Of a DNA stretch of 64,000 bases, positions 37,728 to 47,154 are shown piece by piece. The notes beneath the pieces were generated by a model. That model was not told the origin of the DNA and did no database searches. It worked only from the letters and a program-made list of their open reading frames with translations. Origin of the DNA: JANWHQ01 sp963775275. Its GTDB lineage: Bacteria; Pseudomonadota; Alphaproteobacteria; Caulobacterales; Caulobacteraceae. Every line of letters starts with the position of its first letter. Within the stretch, counting starts at the first letter, position 1. The DNA lies in the NCBI GenBank assembly GCA_963775275.1, contig CAVZII010000005.1, forward strand, positions 3,906,001-3,970,000, read 5' to 3'. The position numbers and the translations under genes were made by a program.

Positions 37728-39201
37728 CCAGTCGCGCGACGCGGCGGTCATCGACATCGGCTCCAACTCCATCCGCCTTGTCTTGTACCGGGTCGAGGGG
37801 CGGGCGATCTGGACCGTCTACAACGAGAAGGTCCTGGCGGGCCTGGGACGGGACCTGACCAGCACGGGGATGCTCTCGGCCCAGGGCGTAGCCAGCGCCA
37901 GGAACGCCCTTCGCCGATTCAAGGCCGTGCTGGACTCCGTCGAGCCCGCCCAGGTGTTCGCGGCCGCCACAGCGGCGGTGCGCGAGGCGCAGGACGGCGA
38001 GCGCTTCCTCGAGGAGGTGAAGGCCGACACGGGCCTCCAGGTGCGGATCCTGTCGGGCGAGGAGGAGGCCCGCTACTCGGCCCTGGGCGTGGCGGCCGGG
38101 ATTCCCTGTGCGAGCGGGGTCGCCGGCGACCTCGGCGGCTACAGCCTGGAGCTGGTCCGCATGGACCGCGGCGAGCCCGGCGAAGGCGCGACCTTGCCGC
38201 TCGGGCCCTTCGCGCTCGGCGACGGCCAGCCGTTCGACGCCGACAAGATGCGCAAGGAGGCGTCCAGGCGCCTGGGCGGGATCTCCAACCGCTTCGCCGC
38301 CGAGACCCTGTTCGCCATCGGCGGCGCATGGCGGAACCTCGCCTTGCTGCACATGCGCCTGTCGGACTACCCGCTGCAGATCGTCCACCAGTACGAGATC
38401 AGCGCCAAGGACGCCCTGCAGGCCTGCCGCTTCGTCGCGAGCCAGTCCAAGGGCTCGCTGGAGCGGATCGAGGGACTGTCCAAGAAGCGGGTGGACTCCA
38501 TCCCCTATGCGGCGGTGGTGCTGGAGCTGCTGGTCGAGAAGCTGGGCCTGAAGAAGGTCGCCGTCTCGGCCTGGGGCCTGCGCGAGGGCCTGCTGTTCAG
38601 CGCCCTGAGCCCCCAGGTGCGCGCGCTCGACCCCCTGATCGAGGGCTGCGCGTCCCTGGGCGGTCGCCAGCCCCACGCCGAGGCGCTTGGCCGGGCGCTG
38701 GAGGAGTGGATCGCGCCGGTATTCGGCAAGCTCGAGCCGGCCTTCGACGCAGCGCGCGACCAGGTGCTGGCGGCGGCCGCCTGCCAGCTGGCCGAGTTCG
38801 GCTCGCGGCTGCACCCCGACCATCGCGCGGACCTGGTGTTCGACCAGGTGCTGCGCGCCCCGATCGCGGGAATGAACCATCGCGAGCGCGCCTTCCTGGC
38901 CTGCGCGGCCTTCGCCCGCTACACGGCCGCCAATGTCACGCGCGAGCCGGCGACGACGGGCCGGCTTCTGTCCTACGACCGGCTGCAGCGGGCGCGGGCG
39001 CTGGGCGCGGCGATCCGGCTGGGCTGCGACCTGTCGGGCCGCAGCCCTCCCCTGCTCGCCCGCTCGCGCCTGGAGCTGGACGACGGCAAGCTGGTGCTGA
39101 GCGCCGATCCCGGGGCCCAGGACCTGCTCCTGGGCGAGCAGACGGCCAAACGCACGGCCACCCTCGCCTCGGCGCTGGGGGCGGACTTCCAGATCCGGTA
39201 G
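37711..39201 (+). CDS. ppx: Exopolyphosphatase, Ppx/GppA family
   Basis: Hydrolyses terminal phosphate from polyphosphate (possibly also pppGpp, by family), 496 residues. Seen: the ASKHA phosphate-binding loop VIDIGSNSIRLVLYR, the catalytic Glu region SGEEEARYSALGV, the second loop GDLGGYSLELV (where many members have GGGS), and a C-terminal HD-like helical domain. The ATG lies within the end of ppk. The substitution of GGYS for GGGS is a mild deviation to note. A membrane protein gene follows 17 bp downstream with a good ribosome binding site. Confidence 0.93.
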   Translation: MSSNGSQSRDAAVIDIGSNSIRLVLYRVEGRAIWTVYNEKVLAGLGRDLTSTGMLSAQGVASARNALRRFKAVLDSVEPAQVFAAATAAVREAQDGERFLEEVKADTGLQVRILSGEEEARYSALGVAAGIPCASGVAGDLGGYSLELVRMDRGEPGEGATLPLGPFALGDGQPFDADKMRKEASRRLGGISNRFAAETLFAIGGAWRNLALLHMRLSDYPLQIVHQYEISAKDALQACRFVASQSKGSLERIEGLSKKRVDSIPYAAVVLELLVEKLGLKKVAVSAWGLREGLLFSALSPQVRALDPLIEGCASLGGRQPHAEALGRALEEWIAPVFGKLEPAFDAARDQVLAAAACQLAEFGSRLHPDHRADLVFDQVLRAPIAGMNHRERAFLACAAFARYTAANVTREPATTGRLLSYDRLQRARALGAAIRLGCDLSGRSPPLLARSRLELDDGKLVLSADPGAQDLLLGEQTAKRTATLASALGADFQIR

Positions 39202-39218
39202 GCCCGGAGGCAAGCGCG

Positions 39219-39898
39219 ATGGCGCAGAGCGCGAAGGATGACCGGCCCGACGCAGCGGCCCGGGTGGGATATTGGGCCGCCGTCTGCGCCGCCGGGCTCG
39301 CCATCGCCTACGACCTCGGTCAGATCCTGGAGTGGGGCGGGCTGCTGGGCTCGAACGGCGGACCGGAAAGCTCGAGCACGCCATTCGGCCTCGTGCTCCT
39401 GCTCACGCCGTCCCTGCTGCTCGGCTCGGCGTTCCTGGTGATGATGGCGGCGCTGCACCGGATCGCCCCGGCGCCCCGGAAGGTGTTCACCCAGACGGCC
39501 CTGGCCTTCGCGACGGCCTATGCGACGCTGACCGGCCTCGTCTACTTCGTGCAGCTGACGCTGGTGGCGCCCGCCTGGCCGCCCACGACACGGCCGGCAT
39601 CGAGACGCTGCTGTTCGTTCCCTACCGGTCCTTCCTCTTCGCGGTGGACCTGCTGGGCTACAGCTTCATGAGCGCGGCCACGCTCTTCGCCGCGTTCGGG
39701 CTGCAAAGGTCGCCGGCGACGCAGGCCGCAAGGACGGCGCTGATCGCGAACGGCCTGATCCTGCCCTTCCTGGCGTTCCAGATGTACGTCCACGCGCTGA
39801 TCTGGGTCGCGGCCCTCTGGGCGGTCACCTTCCCCGCCTCCGCCATCCTCCTCGCGCGCGTGTTCCGGCGGGCAAGAGCGAGAGAAGAAGCCGAGTGA
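39219..39898 (+). pseudogene. Multi-pass membrane protein of unknown family, frameshifted
   Basis: About 226 residues with six predicted helices, not assigned to a family. The N-terminal half (ATG 39219, CGGAGG eight bases upstream) covers three helices to VQLTLVAP. The C-terminal half continues one frame over from RLAAHDTAGIETLLFV to a basic end (RVFRRARAREEAE). Restoring one C in the CCC run at 39570-39572 joins them exactly. The clean join and otherwise intact coding suggest a sequence error or a very recent mutation. It follows ppx by 17 bp and is convergent with rnd (nine-base gap). Confidence 0.72.
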
Positions 39899-39907
39899 GC
39901 CCGGCCC

Positions 39908-41080
39908 CTACCCCGCCCGCGGGCCTCGGCGGACCTCGACCGCCCGGACCTTGCCGCCGTCGAGCACCAGGGCCAGCTCGCCGCGCTTGATCCGAAGCGC
40001 GTCCTTGCCGAAGGCGTCCAGGCGCCAGCCGGTCAGCGCCTGGGTGTCGGCCTTGTCGTCGGCGGCGATCTTCTCGAGGTCGGCGACGGTGGCGATCAGC
40101 TTGGAGGCGACGCCGGCCTCTTCGGCGCGGGCCTTGAGCAGGACCTTCAAGAGCTCGACGACGGCGCCCGCGCCCTGGGGCGGGGATGGCGGCTTGGGCC
40201 GGTCTATCACCGGGGCGTGCGCCTCCGGATCGGCCAGGGCCGCCTTGACCGCCTCGATCAGCTCGGGCCCGAAGCGCGAGCCGGCGTAGCCCTTGGGCAC
40301 CGAGCGCAGGCGGCCCAGCGCGTCGGCGTCGGTCGGCGCCTGGGTCGCGACCTCGTCGATGGCCTCGTCGCGCAGGATGCGGCCGCGCGGCTGGTCGCGG
40401 GTCTGGGCGGTGCGCTCGCGCCAGGCGGCCACGGCCCTGAACACCGCCAGGTACTTGGCGGCGTGGCGGCGCGGCTTCAGGCGCTTCCATGCGTTCTCGG
40501 GCGTGGTGTCGTAGGTGGCCGGATCGACCAGGATCGTCATCTCGTCCTCGACCCAGCCCAGGCGCCCGTCCGTCTCGAGCCGCTCGCGCAGCCTGGGATA
40601 GAGCTCGGCCAGATGGGTGACGTCGGCCAGGGCGTAATCGAGCTGGGACGCGGACAGCGGCCGGCGCGCCCAGTCGGTGAACCGGCTCGACTTGTCGATG
40701 TCGACGCGCAGCATCTGGCGCACGATGGCGTCGTAGGCGATCTGCTCGCCGAAGCCGGCGGCCATGGCGGCGACCTGGGTGTCGAACAGCGGCCGCGGAA
40801 TGACCCCGAGGTTGTTGAAGATCTCCACGTCCTGGCGGGCGGCGTGGAAGACCTTCTGGATCCCGGGATCGCCCATGAGCTCGAGGAAGGGCTGAAGATC
40901 GAGCCCGTCGGCCATCGGATCGATCACCGCCGCATCGTCCGGCCCCGCCGCCTGGATCAGGCAGAGCCTGGGCCAGTAAGTGGTCTCGCGCATGAACTCG
41001 GTGTCGACGGCGATGAACCCGGACTTGCCCAGCTTGGCGCAGAAGGCCTTCAGTTCGGCGTTGGCGGTGATCGGCGTCAT
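39908..41080 (-). CDS. rnd: Ribonuclease D
   Basis: 3'-5' exoribonuclease in tRNA 3'-end maturation, 390 residues. Seen: the DEDDy exonuclease motifs (FIAVDTEFMRE, FHAARQDVEIFNNL, and LDYALADVTHL with the catalytic Tyr and Asp), then an HRDC domain (about 210-290, AAWRERTAQTRDQPRGRILRD), then a second HRDC-like C-terminal region (GWRLDAFGKDALRIKRGELAL). It has no signal sequence, so it is cytoplasmic. It is divergent from purM with 82 bp between starts. Confidence 0.94.
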   Translation of the reverse strand: MTPITANAELKAFCAKLGKSGFIAVDTEFMRETTYWPRLCLIQAAGPDDAAVIDPMADGLDLQPFLELMGDPGIQKVFHAARQDVEIFNNLGVIPRPLFDTQVAAMAAGFGEQIAYDAIVRQMLRVDIDKSSRFTDWARRPLSASQLDYALADVTHLAELYPRLRERLETDGRLGWVEDEMTILVDPATYDTTPENAWKRLKPRRHAAKYLAVFRAVAAWRERTAQTRDQPRGRILRDEAIDEVATQAPTDADALGRLRSVPKGYAGSRFGPELIEAVKAALADPEAHAPVIDRPKPPSPPQGAGAVVELLKVLLKARAEEAGVASKLIATVADLEKIAADDKADTQALTGWRLDAFGKDALRIKRGELALVLDGGKVRAVEVRRGPRAG

Positions 41081-41162
41081 CAGGTAGCTATAGCGCCGCG
41101 CGGGCGCAAGTCTGCAACCCCCGCAGAGCTGAACCCGCCGAGCTGACCCCGTAGAGCTGAGG

Positions 41163-42188
<1,026 letters not shown>

Positions 42189-42232
42189 GGCGCCAGGACG
42201 CTCCGGAGCCGCTCGCGATCCATAGAGAGCTC

Positions 42233-42377
42233 GTCATCCCGGAAAGCCGCGCAAGCGGCTCATCCGGGATCTCGAAACGGCTTCGAAGGTTGTGGGGTCC
42301 CGGCTCGCAGGTCATCCTCGAGCCGGCCAAGGGCCGGACCCGGGGGCCCCGCGCTGCAGGGCTTCGGCCGGGATGAC
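42233..42377. repeat. REP-like palindromic element after purM
   Basis: Bounded by inverted copies of GTCATCCCGG (42233-42242) and CCGGGATGAC (42368-42377). The left part folds into a strong hairpin: ATCCCGG (42236-42242) pairs with CCGGGAT (42264-42270), enclosing AGCCGC/GCGGCT. The right part has further GC-rich complementary words. This resembles the dispersed intergenic palindromes of alphaproteobacteria and may also terminate transcription of purM and ndk. Confidence 0.65.
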
Positions 42378-42399
42378 GCTGTGGGCAGGGCGAAGGCGG

Positions 42400-42819
42400 T
42401 CAGCCCACGATGTCGGCGTCGGTGAAGAACTGGGCGATCTCGATGCGGGCGTTGTCCTGGCTGTCGGAGCCGTGCACCGAGTTCTCGCCGACGGATTCCG
42501 CGTAGAGCGCGCGGATGGTGCCCGGCGCGGCGTTGGCCGGATTGGTCGCCCCCATCACTTCGCGATACTTCGCCACGGCGTTCTCGCCCTCCAGCACCTG
42601 GACCACCACAGGGCCCGAGGTCATGAAGTCGACGAGCTCGCCGTAGAACGGCCGCTCCTTGTGGATCTCGTAGAATGTCTCGGCCTGGGCGCGGGTCATG
42701 CGGATGCGCCGCTGGCCGACGATCCTGAGGCCCGCGTCCTCGATCACGGCATTGATCCTGCCGGTGAGGTTCCGCCTGGTGGCGTCCGGCTTGATAATCG
42801 AAAAGGTGCGCTCGGCCAT
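42400..42819 (-). CDS. ndk: Nucleoside diphosphate kinase
   Basis: Transfers the terminal phosphate from NTPs to NDPs through a phosphohistidine, 139 residues, standard length. Seen: ERTFSIIKPDA at the N-terminus, the KERPFYGEL segment, and the active-site NSVHGSDS with His116. ATG 42819 is chosen; the open frame continues upstream but only through the intergenic repeat zone without family sequence. It is convergent with purM across the REP-like element. Confidence 0.96.
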   Translation of the reverse strand: MAERTFSIIKPDATRRNLTGRINAVIEDAGLRIVGQRRIRMTRAQAETFYEIHKERPFYGELVDFMTSGPVVVQVLEGENAVAKYREVMGATNPANAAPGTIRALYAESVGENSVHGSDSQDNARIEIAQFFTDADIVG

Positions 42820-42880
42820 GGTCCGCTGTGTTTCGCTCGAAGGAGGGGGATCGAAGGTCGCGGGCTTATAGCGGGGTCGC

Positions 42881-43094
42881 GCGCGCAGCAAAAGTGTGAA
42901 GCGGTTTTGCGTCTGCACGCGCGAGATTCAGACATTGGCGCGCCTTCCGGGCGGCGAGCCGCTGCACACCTCGCCTGAAAGCGCGCCGCGCGCAGCAAAA
43001 GTGTGAAGCGGTTTTGCGTCTGCGCGCGCGAGATTCAGACATTGGCGCGCCTTCCGGGCGGCGAGCCGCTGCACACCTCGCCTGAAGGCGCGCG
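42881..43094. repeat. 107-bp tandem direct repeat, two copies
   Basis: Copy 1 is 42881-42987 and copy 2 is 42988-43094, nearly identical (differences include CTGCACGC versus CTGCGCGC and GAAAGCG versus GAAGGCG). Each copy holds a hairpin GCAAAA-N11-TTTTGC. It lies between the divergent ndk and ABC-F genes, so it may carry promoter elements, and it generates spurious open frames on both strands. Confidence 0.88.
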
Positions 43095-43167
43095 TAGGGA
43101 TAGGCCGAGGCTGTGCGCGCCCTCCCCTCGCATCCGCGCGCCGGACATGCCATCTGCGCACGCGACC

Positions 43168-45045
43168 ATGCTGCAGATCCGTGACCTCGTCTTCGACGCC
43201 TGGGGCCGCCGCTTCTTCGACGGCGCGAGCGTCAGCCTGCCCAAGTCGGCCAAGGTCGGCCTGGTCGGCCGCAACGGCGTCGGCAAGTCCACCCTCTTCC
43301 GGCTGATCACCGGCGAGCTGACGCCCGGCGGCGGCGAGATCGGGATGCCCCGCCACGCCCGCATCGGCCAGGTCGCCCAGGAGCATCCGGCGACGCCTGT
43401 CCCGCTGCTGCAGACGGTGCTGGCGGCGGACCTGGAGCGGGAGGCGCTGACCCGCGATCTGGACCACGCCCCGCCCGAGCGGCTGGGGGAGATCTATGCG
43501 CGGCTGGCGGAGATCGGGGCGGACCGCGCCCCCTCACGCGCGGCCGAGATCCTGAGCGGTCTCGGCTTTTCCAACGCCGACCTCGACCGGCCCATGGCGG
43601 AGTTCTCGGGCGGATGGCGCATGCGCGTCGCCCTGGCGGCCGCGCTGTTCGCCGAGCCGGACCTTTTGCTGCTGGACGAGCCGACCAACTACCTCGACCT
43701 GGAGGGCGCGCTGTGGCTGGAGGCGCGGCTTCGCAAGTATCCGCACGCGGCTGTCGTGATCAGCCACGACCGGGAGCTCTTGAACCGCTCGGTCGACCAC
43801 ATCCTGCACCTGCACGACGGCAAGCTCGAGCTCTATCCGGGCGGATACGACGCCTTCGAGCGACAGAAGATGGAGCGCCTGCGCCTGCAGGAGGCGACCC
43901 GGGTCAAGATCGAGGCGCAGCGCGCCCACATGCAGGCCTTCGTGGACCGCTTCCGCGCCAAGGCGAGCAAGGCGACCCAGGCGCAGTCGCGCCTGAAGAT
44001 GCTGGCCAGGCTCCCGCCGGTGGGCGCGGTGATGGAGGAGCACGCCGCCCCGTTCCTCTTGCCCTCGCCCGCGCGCCCGCTCGCTCCGCCCCTGGCGCGG
44101 CTGGAGGACGTGTCGGTCGGTTACGGCGGCGCGCCGGTGCTGACGCGGCTGGACCTGCGGCTGGACGTGGACGACCGCATCGGCCTGCTCGGAGTGAACG
44201 GCGCGGGCAAGTCGACGTTCGCCAAGCTGCTAGCCGGCGCGCTGGCGCCCCAGGCCGGCCAGCTCCATCGCGACCGGCGGATGAAGACGGGATGGTTCCA
44301 TCAGCACCAGATCGAGGCGCTGGACGGCGCCGATTCGCCGCTGACCATCATCCGCCGGGCCATGCCTGAAGCGTCCGAGGCCCAGCGCCGCTCGCGGCTC
44401 TCCCGCTTCGGCTTCAGCGCGGAGAAGGTGGAGACGCGGGTGGAGAGCCTTTCCGGCGGCGAGCGGGCGCGCCTGCTGCTCAACCTGGTCGCCATGGAGG
44501 CGCCGCACCTCCTGATCCTCGACGAGCCGACCAACCACCTGGACATCGACAGCCGCCGCGCGTTGCTGGACGCCTTGAACGACTACCGTGGCGCGGTGCT
44601 GATCATCACCCACGACCGCTCGCTGATGGAGCTGGTCGCCGACCGCCTCTGGCTGGCGGCCGATGGGACGATCCGGCCCTTCGAGGGGGACATGGAGGAC
44701 TATGCGGCGCTCGTCATGGAGCGCGCCCGCGCCAACGCCCGCGGGCGGGCCCAGCCCCAGCCGAAGGCGCCGCCGGTCGCCTCCCCCGCTGCGGCGCGGG
44801 CCGGCAAGGTCCCCACCGGTCCGGCCCGCCGGCGCGCGGAGGCCGCCGAGGCCGCGCTCGCGCGCGCGACCAAGGCGATCGAGGAGATCGACGCGGCCCT
44901 CGCCGACCCCCAGACCTTCGCCGATCCGGCGCGCGCGGCCGAGCATGCGCGTCTCCGGGCCGAGGCGCAGGACGCGCTGGAAGCGGCGGAAGCCGAATGG
45001 CTGGAGGCGGCCGAAGCCTATGAGACCGTCCGCATCACCGGTTAG
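43168..45045 (+). CDS. ABC-F family ATPase (YheS/Uup-like)
   Basis: Soluble protein of 625 residues with two ABC nucleotide-binding domains and no membrane helices, so a translation-related ABC-F ATPase rather than a transporter. Seen: Walker A GRNGVGKST and GVNGAGKST, signature motifs FSGGWRMRVALA and LSGGERARLLL, Walker B LLLLDEPTNYLD and LLILDEPTNHLD, the inter-domain linker (about 240-310), and a charged C-terminal coiled-coil extension (from about 530). ATG 43168 is used because the conserved LQIRDLVFDAWG begins there; ATG 43147 is possible. It is convergent with holC. Confidence 0.9.
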   Translation: MLQIRDLVFDAWGRRFFDGASVSLPKSAKVGLVGRNGVGKSTLFRLITGELTPGGGEIGMPRHARIGQVAQEHPATPVPLLQTVLAADLEREALTRDLDHAPPERLGEIYARLAEIGADRAPSRAAEILSGLGFSNADLDRPMAEFSGGWRMRVALAAALFAEPDLLLLDEPTNYLDLEGALWLEARLRKYPHAAVVISHDRELLNRSVDHILHLHDGKLELYPGGYDAFERQKMERLRLQEATRVKIEAQRAHMQAFVDRFRAKASKATQAQSRLKMLARLPPVGAVMEEHAAPFLLPSPARPLAPPLARLEDVSVGYGGAPVLTRLDLRLDVDDRIGLLGVNGAGKSTFAKLLAGALAPQAGQLHRDRRMKTGWFHQHQIEALDGADSPLTIIRRAMPEASEAQRRSRLSRFGFSAEKVETRVESLSGGERARLLLNLVAMEAPHLLILDEPTNHLDIDSRRALLDALNDYRGAVLIITHDRSLMELVADRLWLAADGTIRPFEGDMEDYAALVMERARANARGRAQPQPKAPPVASPAAARAGKVPTGPARRRAEAAEAALARATKAIEEIDAALADPQTFADPARAAEHARLRAEAQDALEAAEAEWLEAAEAYETVRITG

Positions 45046-45051
45046 TTCCGG

Positions 45052-45510
45052 CTAACCCTGCTTTTCCCAGCGGCCCTCGCCGGACTGACGCCAGTAGGAG
45101 ACCGGCAGGCCCGCGCCCTTGAAGACGGTCCAGCGCCGGCGCGCGGCGCCGACGGCGGCCTCGTCGCGCCCGTCGAACAGGACCAGACAACGCTCGTAGC
45201 CATCGAGCTCACCGGGATCGGCGTCGTCCAGCAGGAACAGGGCCTGCGCCGCGTTTGCGTTCTCCTGGCCAGTGGTGAGCAGCACCGGCTGGCGCGCGGC
45301 GTTGGGCTCATCGGCCAGTCCGTGCGCCAGGAAGGCGTCGTCGCGATAGCTCCAGAGCCAGCCGTCCAGGTGGTCCAGGCGGTCCTTCTCGGGCGTTCGC
45401 ACCAGGGCGCGCCAGCCGCGGGCCAGGGTCTTCTGCAGCAGCTCGGGCAGGGCTTGGTCGAGCCCGGTGCGCTCCAGGTGGTAGAACCAGACCTCGCAGG
45501 CGCCGCTCAT
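45052..45510 (-). CDS. holC: DNA polymerase III chi subunit
   Basis: 152-residue accessory subunit that links the clamp loader to single-strand binding protein. Seen: an N-terminal VWFYHLERTGLDQALPELLQKTL, the RTPEKDRLDHLDGWLWSYRDDAFLAHG segment typical of HolC (DxLWTYxxxSFLPHG pattern), and PVLLTTGQENANAAQALFLLDD. It starts three bases after the pepA stop on the same strand; a pepA-holC pair is common in proteobacteria. It is convergent with the ABC-F gene (six-base gap). Confidence 0.9.
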   Translation of the reverse strand: MSGACEVWFYHLERTGLDQALPELLQKTLARGWRALVRTPEKDRLDHLDGWLWSYRDDAFLAHGLADEPNAARQPVLLTTGQENANAAQALFLLDDADPGELDGYERCLVLFDGRDEAAVGAARRRWTVFKGAGLPVSYWRQSGEGRWEKQG

Positions 45511-45513
45511 GCC

Positions 45514-47007
45514 CTAGGGCCGGTCCTCGAAGCGGTCGGCCACCAGCCGATCCAGCAGGCGCACGCCGAAGCCCGAGGCGCCTTCGGGGATCAGGGGCTC
45601 GGCGCCGTTCTTGCGCCAAGCGACCGGGGCGATGTCCAGGTGCGCCCAGGGCGTGTCGCCGACGAACCGCTTGAGGAAGAGGGCCGCGAGGATCGAGGTG
45701 CCGGGCCGTCCGGCGAGGTTCTTGACGTCGGCCGCGAGGCTGTCGAGCTGCTTGTCGTAGCCGGCGTGCAGCGGCATGCGCCACAGCCGCTCGCCCTCGC
45801 CGGCGGACGCGGAAAGGAGGTCCTCGGTCAGCGAATCGTCATCGCAGAACAGGCCCGCGAAGTCGTGGCCGAGCGCGACGATGATCCCCCCGGTGAGGGT
45901 CGCCAGATCGATCATCGCCTTGGGCTTGAACCGCTCCTTGCAGTACCAGAGGGCGTCGGCGAGCACGAGGCGGCCCTCGGCGTCGGTGTTGATCACCTCG
46001 ATGGTCTGGCCGGACATCGAGGTGAGGATGTCGCCGGGCCGGATGGCGCCGCCGCCCGGCATGTTCTCGACCAGGCCCAGGATCCCCACGGCGTTGACCC
46101 TGGCCTTGCGCTCGGCGAGCGCGTGCATGACCCCGGCCACGGCGGCGGCTCCGCCCATGTCGGTCTTCATCTCCTCCATGCCCTCGGGAGGCTTGAGCGA
46201 GATCCCGCCGGTGTCGAAGCAGACCCCCTTGCCCACGAAGGCGATGGGGGCGGCCTTCGGGTCCTTGGCGCCGTTCCAGGTGAGGATGGCGAGCTGGCTC
46301 TCGTGGTCGCTGCCCTGGCCCACGCCCAGGAGCGAGCCCATGCCGAGCTCGGCCATCTGCGCCTCGCCCAGGACCTCGACCCCCAGACCGATCTCCTCGA
46401 GCATCTTCACGCGCCGCGCGAACTCTTCCGGATAAAGCACGTTCGCAGGCTCGGAAACCAGGTCGCGCGCGAGGATCACGCCGTCGGCGCGGGCGGCCAT
46501 TGGCTCGAACGCAGCCGCCGCCGCGGCCGGATCGGCGCAGGCGACCTTGACCATCGCCACCGAGGGCTTCTTCTCGGGCTTCTCGCGCGTGCGGTAGCGA
46601 TCGAAGCGGTAGGCGGCGAGCCGAACGCCGAAGGCGGACGCAGCGGCCTGGGCGCCGTCGAGGTCGGTCAGGCGCAGCTCCAGCGTCGAGGCGCCGGAGG
46701 TCTTCACTGCGTGATAGGCGTTCGCCGCCATGGCCTCGGCCGCAAGGGCGCCGAACGCTTCGCGCGGGCCACACCCGGCCAGGAGCAGGCGCGCCGCATG
46801 CAGGCCCGCGGGAGCCGCGATCTCGAGGGTCTGGCCCTTGGCTCCAGTGAACCGGCCGCTGGCGAGCGCCCGCGACAGCGCCCCGCCGCTCGCCCCATCC
46901 AGCTCCTCGGCGGCGCCCCCGAGCGCGGGGCCCTCGAAGGCCGGGACCACCACGGCGGAGAGCGGCTCGCCCTCGACGGGTCCGGGAGCGACGAATTCGA
47001 TTTCCAT
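45514..47007 (-). CDS. pepA: Leucyl aminopeptidase, M17
   Basis: Di-zinc/manganese aminopeptidase, 497 residues. Seen: an N-terminal macro-like domain (about 1-170), then the M17 catalytic domain with FVGKGVCFDTGGISLKP (metal-binding Lys and Asp), MKTDMGGAAAV, the signature NTDAEGRLVL, and LATLTGGIIVALG. ATG 47007 has an AGGTGA ribosome binding site; the open frame runs further upstream through the divergent lptF gene and is not coding there. E. coli PepA also binds DNA in Xer recombination; no evidence for or against that here. Confidence 0.95.
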   Translation of the reverse strand: MEIEFVAPGPVEGEPLSAVVVPAFEGPALGGAAEELDGASGGALSRALASGRFTGAKGQTLEIAAPAGLHAARLLLAGCGPREAFGALAAEAMAANAYHAVKTSGASTLELRLTDLDGAQAAASAFGVRLAAYRFDRYRTREKPEKKPSVAMVKVACADPAAAAAAFEPMAARADGVILARDLVSEPANVLYPEEFARRVKMLEEIGLGVEVLGEAQMAELGMGSLLGVGQGSDHESQLAILTWNGAKDPKAAPIAFVGKGVCFDTGGISLKPPEGMEEMKTDMGGAAAVAGVMHALAERKARVNAVGILGLVENMPGGGAIRPGDILTSMSGQTIEVINTDAEGRLVLADALWYCKERFKPKAMIDLATLTGGIIVALGHDFAGLFCDDDSLTEDLLSASAGEGERLWRMPLHAGYDKQLDSLAADVKNLAGRPGTSILAALFLKRFVGDTPWAHLDIAPVAWRKNGAEPLIPEGASGFGVRLLDRLVADRFEDRP

Positions 47008-47080
47008 GCGTTCACCTGTCCGGGCCCGGGCGGGCGGCTGACGGGCCCCGGCGCTCGCCGCGGGGCCCTCTCCCGGGCGG

Positions 47081-47110
47081 TTGTCGCCGCCAGTTTCGGG
47101 CGTGTACAAC
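47081..47110 (+). promoter_or_regulatory. Putative promoter of the lptF operon
   Basis: In the 147-bp space between pepA (-) and lptF (+), TTGTCG (47081-47086) and TACAAC (47105-47110) are spaced by 18 bases and could be -35 and -10 boxes for housekeeping sigma. This would leave a leader of about 35-40 bases before the lptF ATG. Assigned by eye only. Confidence 0.35.
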
Positions 47111-47154
47111 ATGGCGCGCCCGGAAGGGGGCTGCAACGGCGACCCACCGGCCTC

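Noticed and set aside
42881..43094. CRISPR array
   Set aside because: There are only two copies, directly abutting, with a 107-bp unit and no spacers or cas genes.
42744..43467. Minus-strand open frames with repeated Arg/Ala-rich peptide words
   Set aside because: They are translations of the 107-bp tandem repeat and of the antisense of the ABC-F gene.
45322..47154. Long open plus-strand frame upstream of lptF, opposite pepA and holC
   Set aside because: The minus strand has unmistakable PepA and HolC motifs. Only the part from 47155 onward is LptF.
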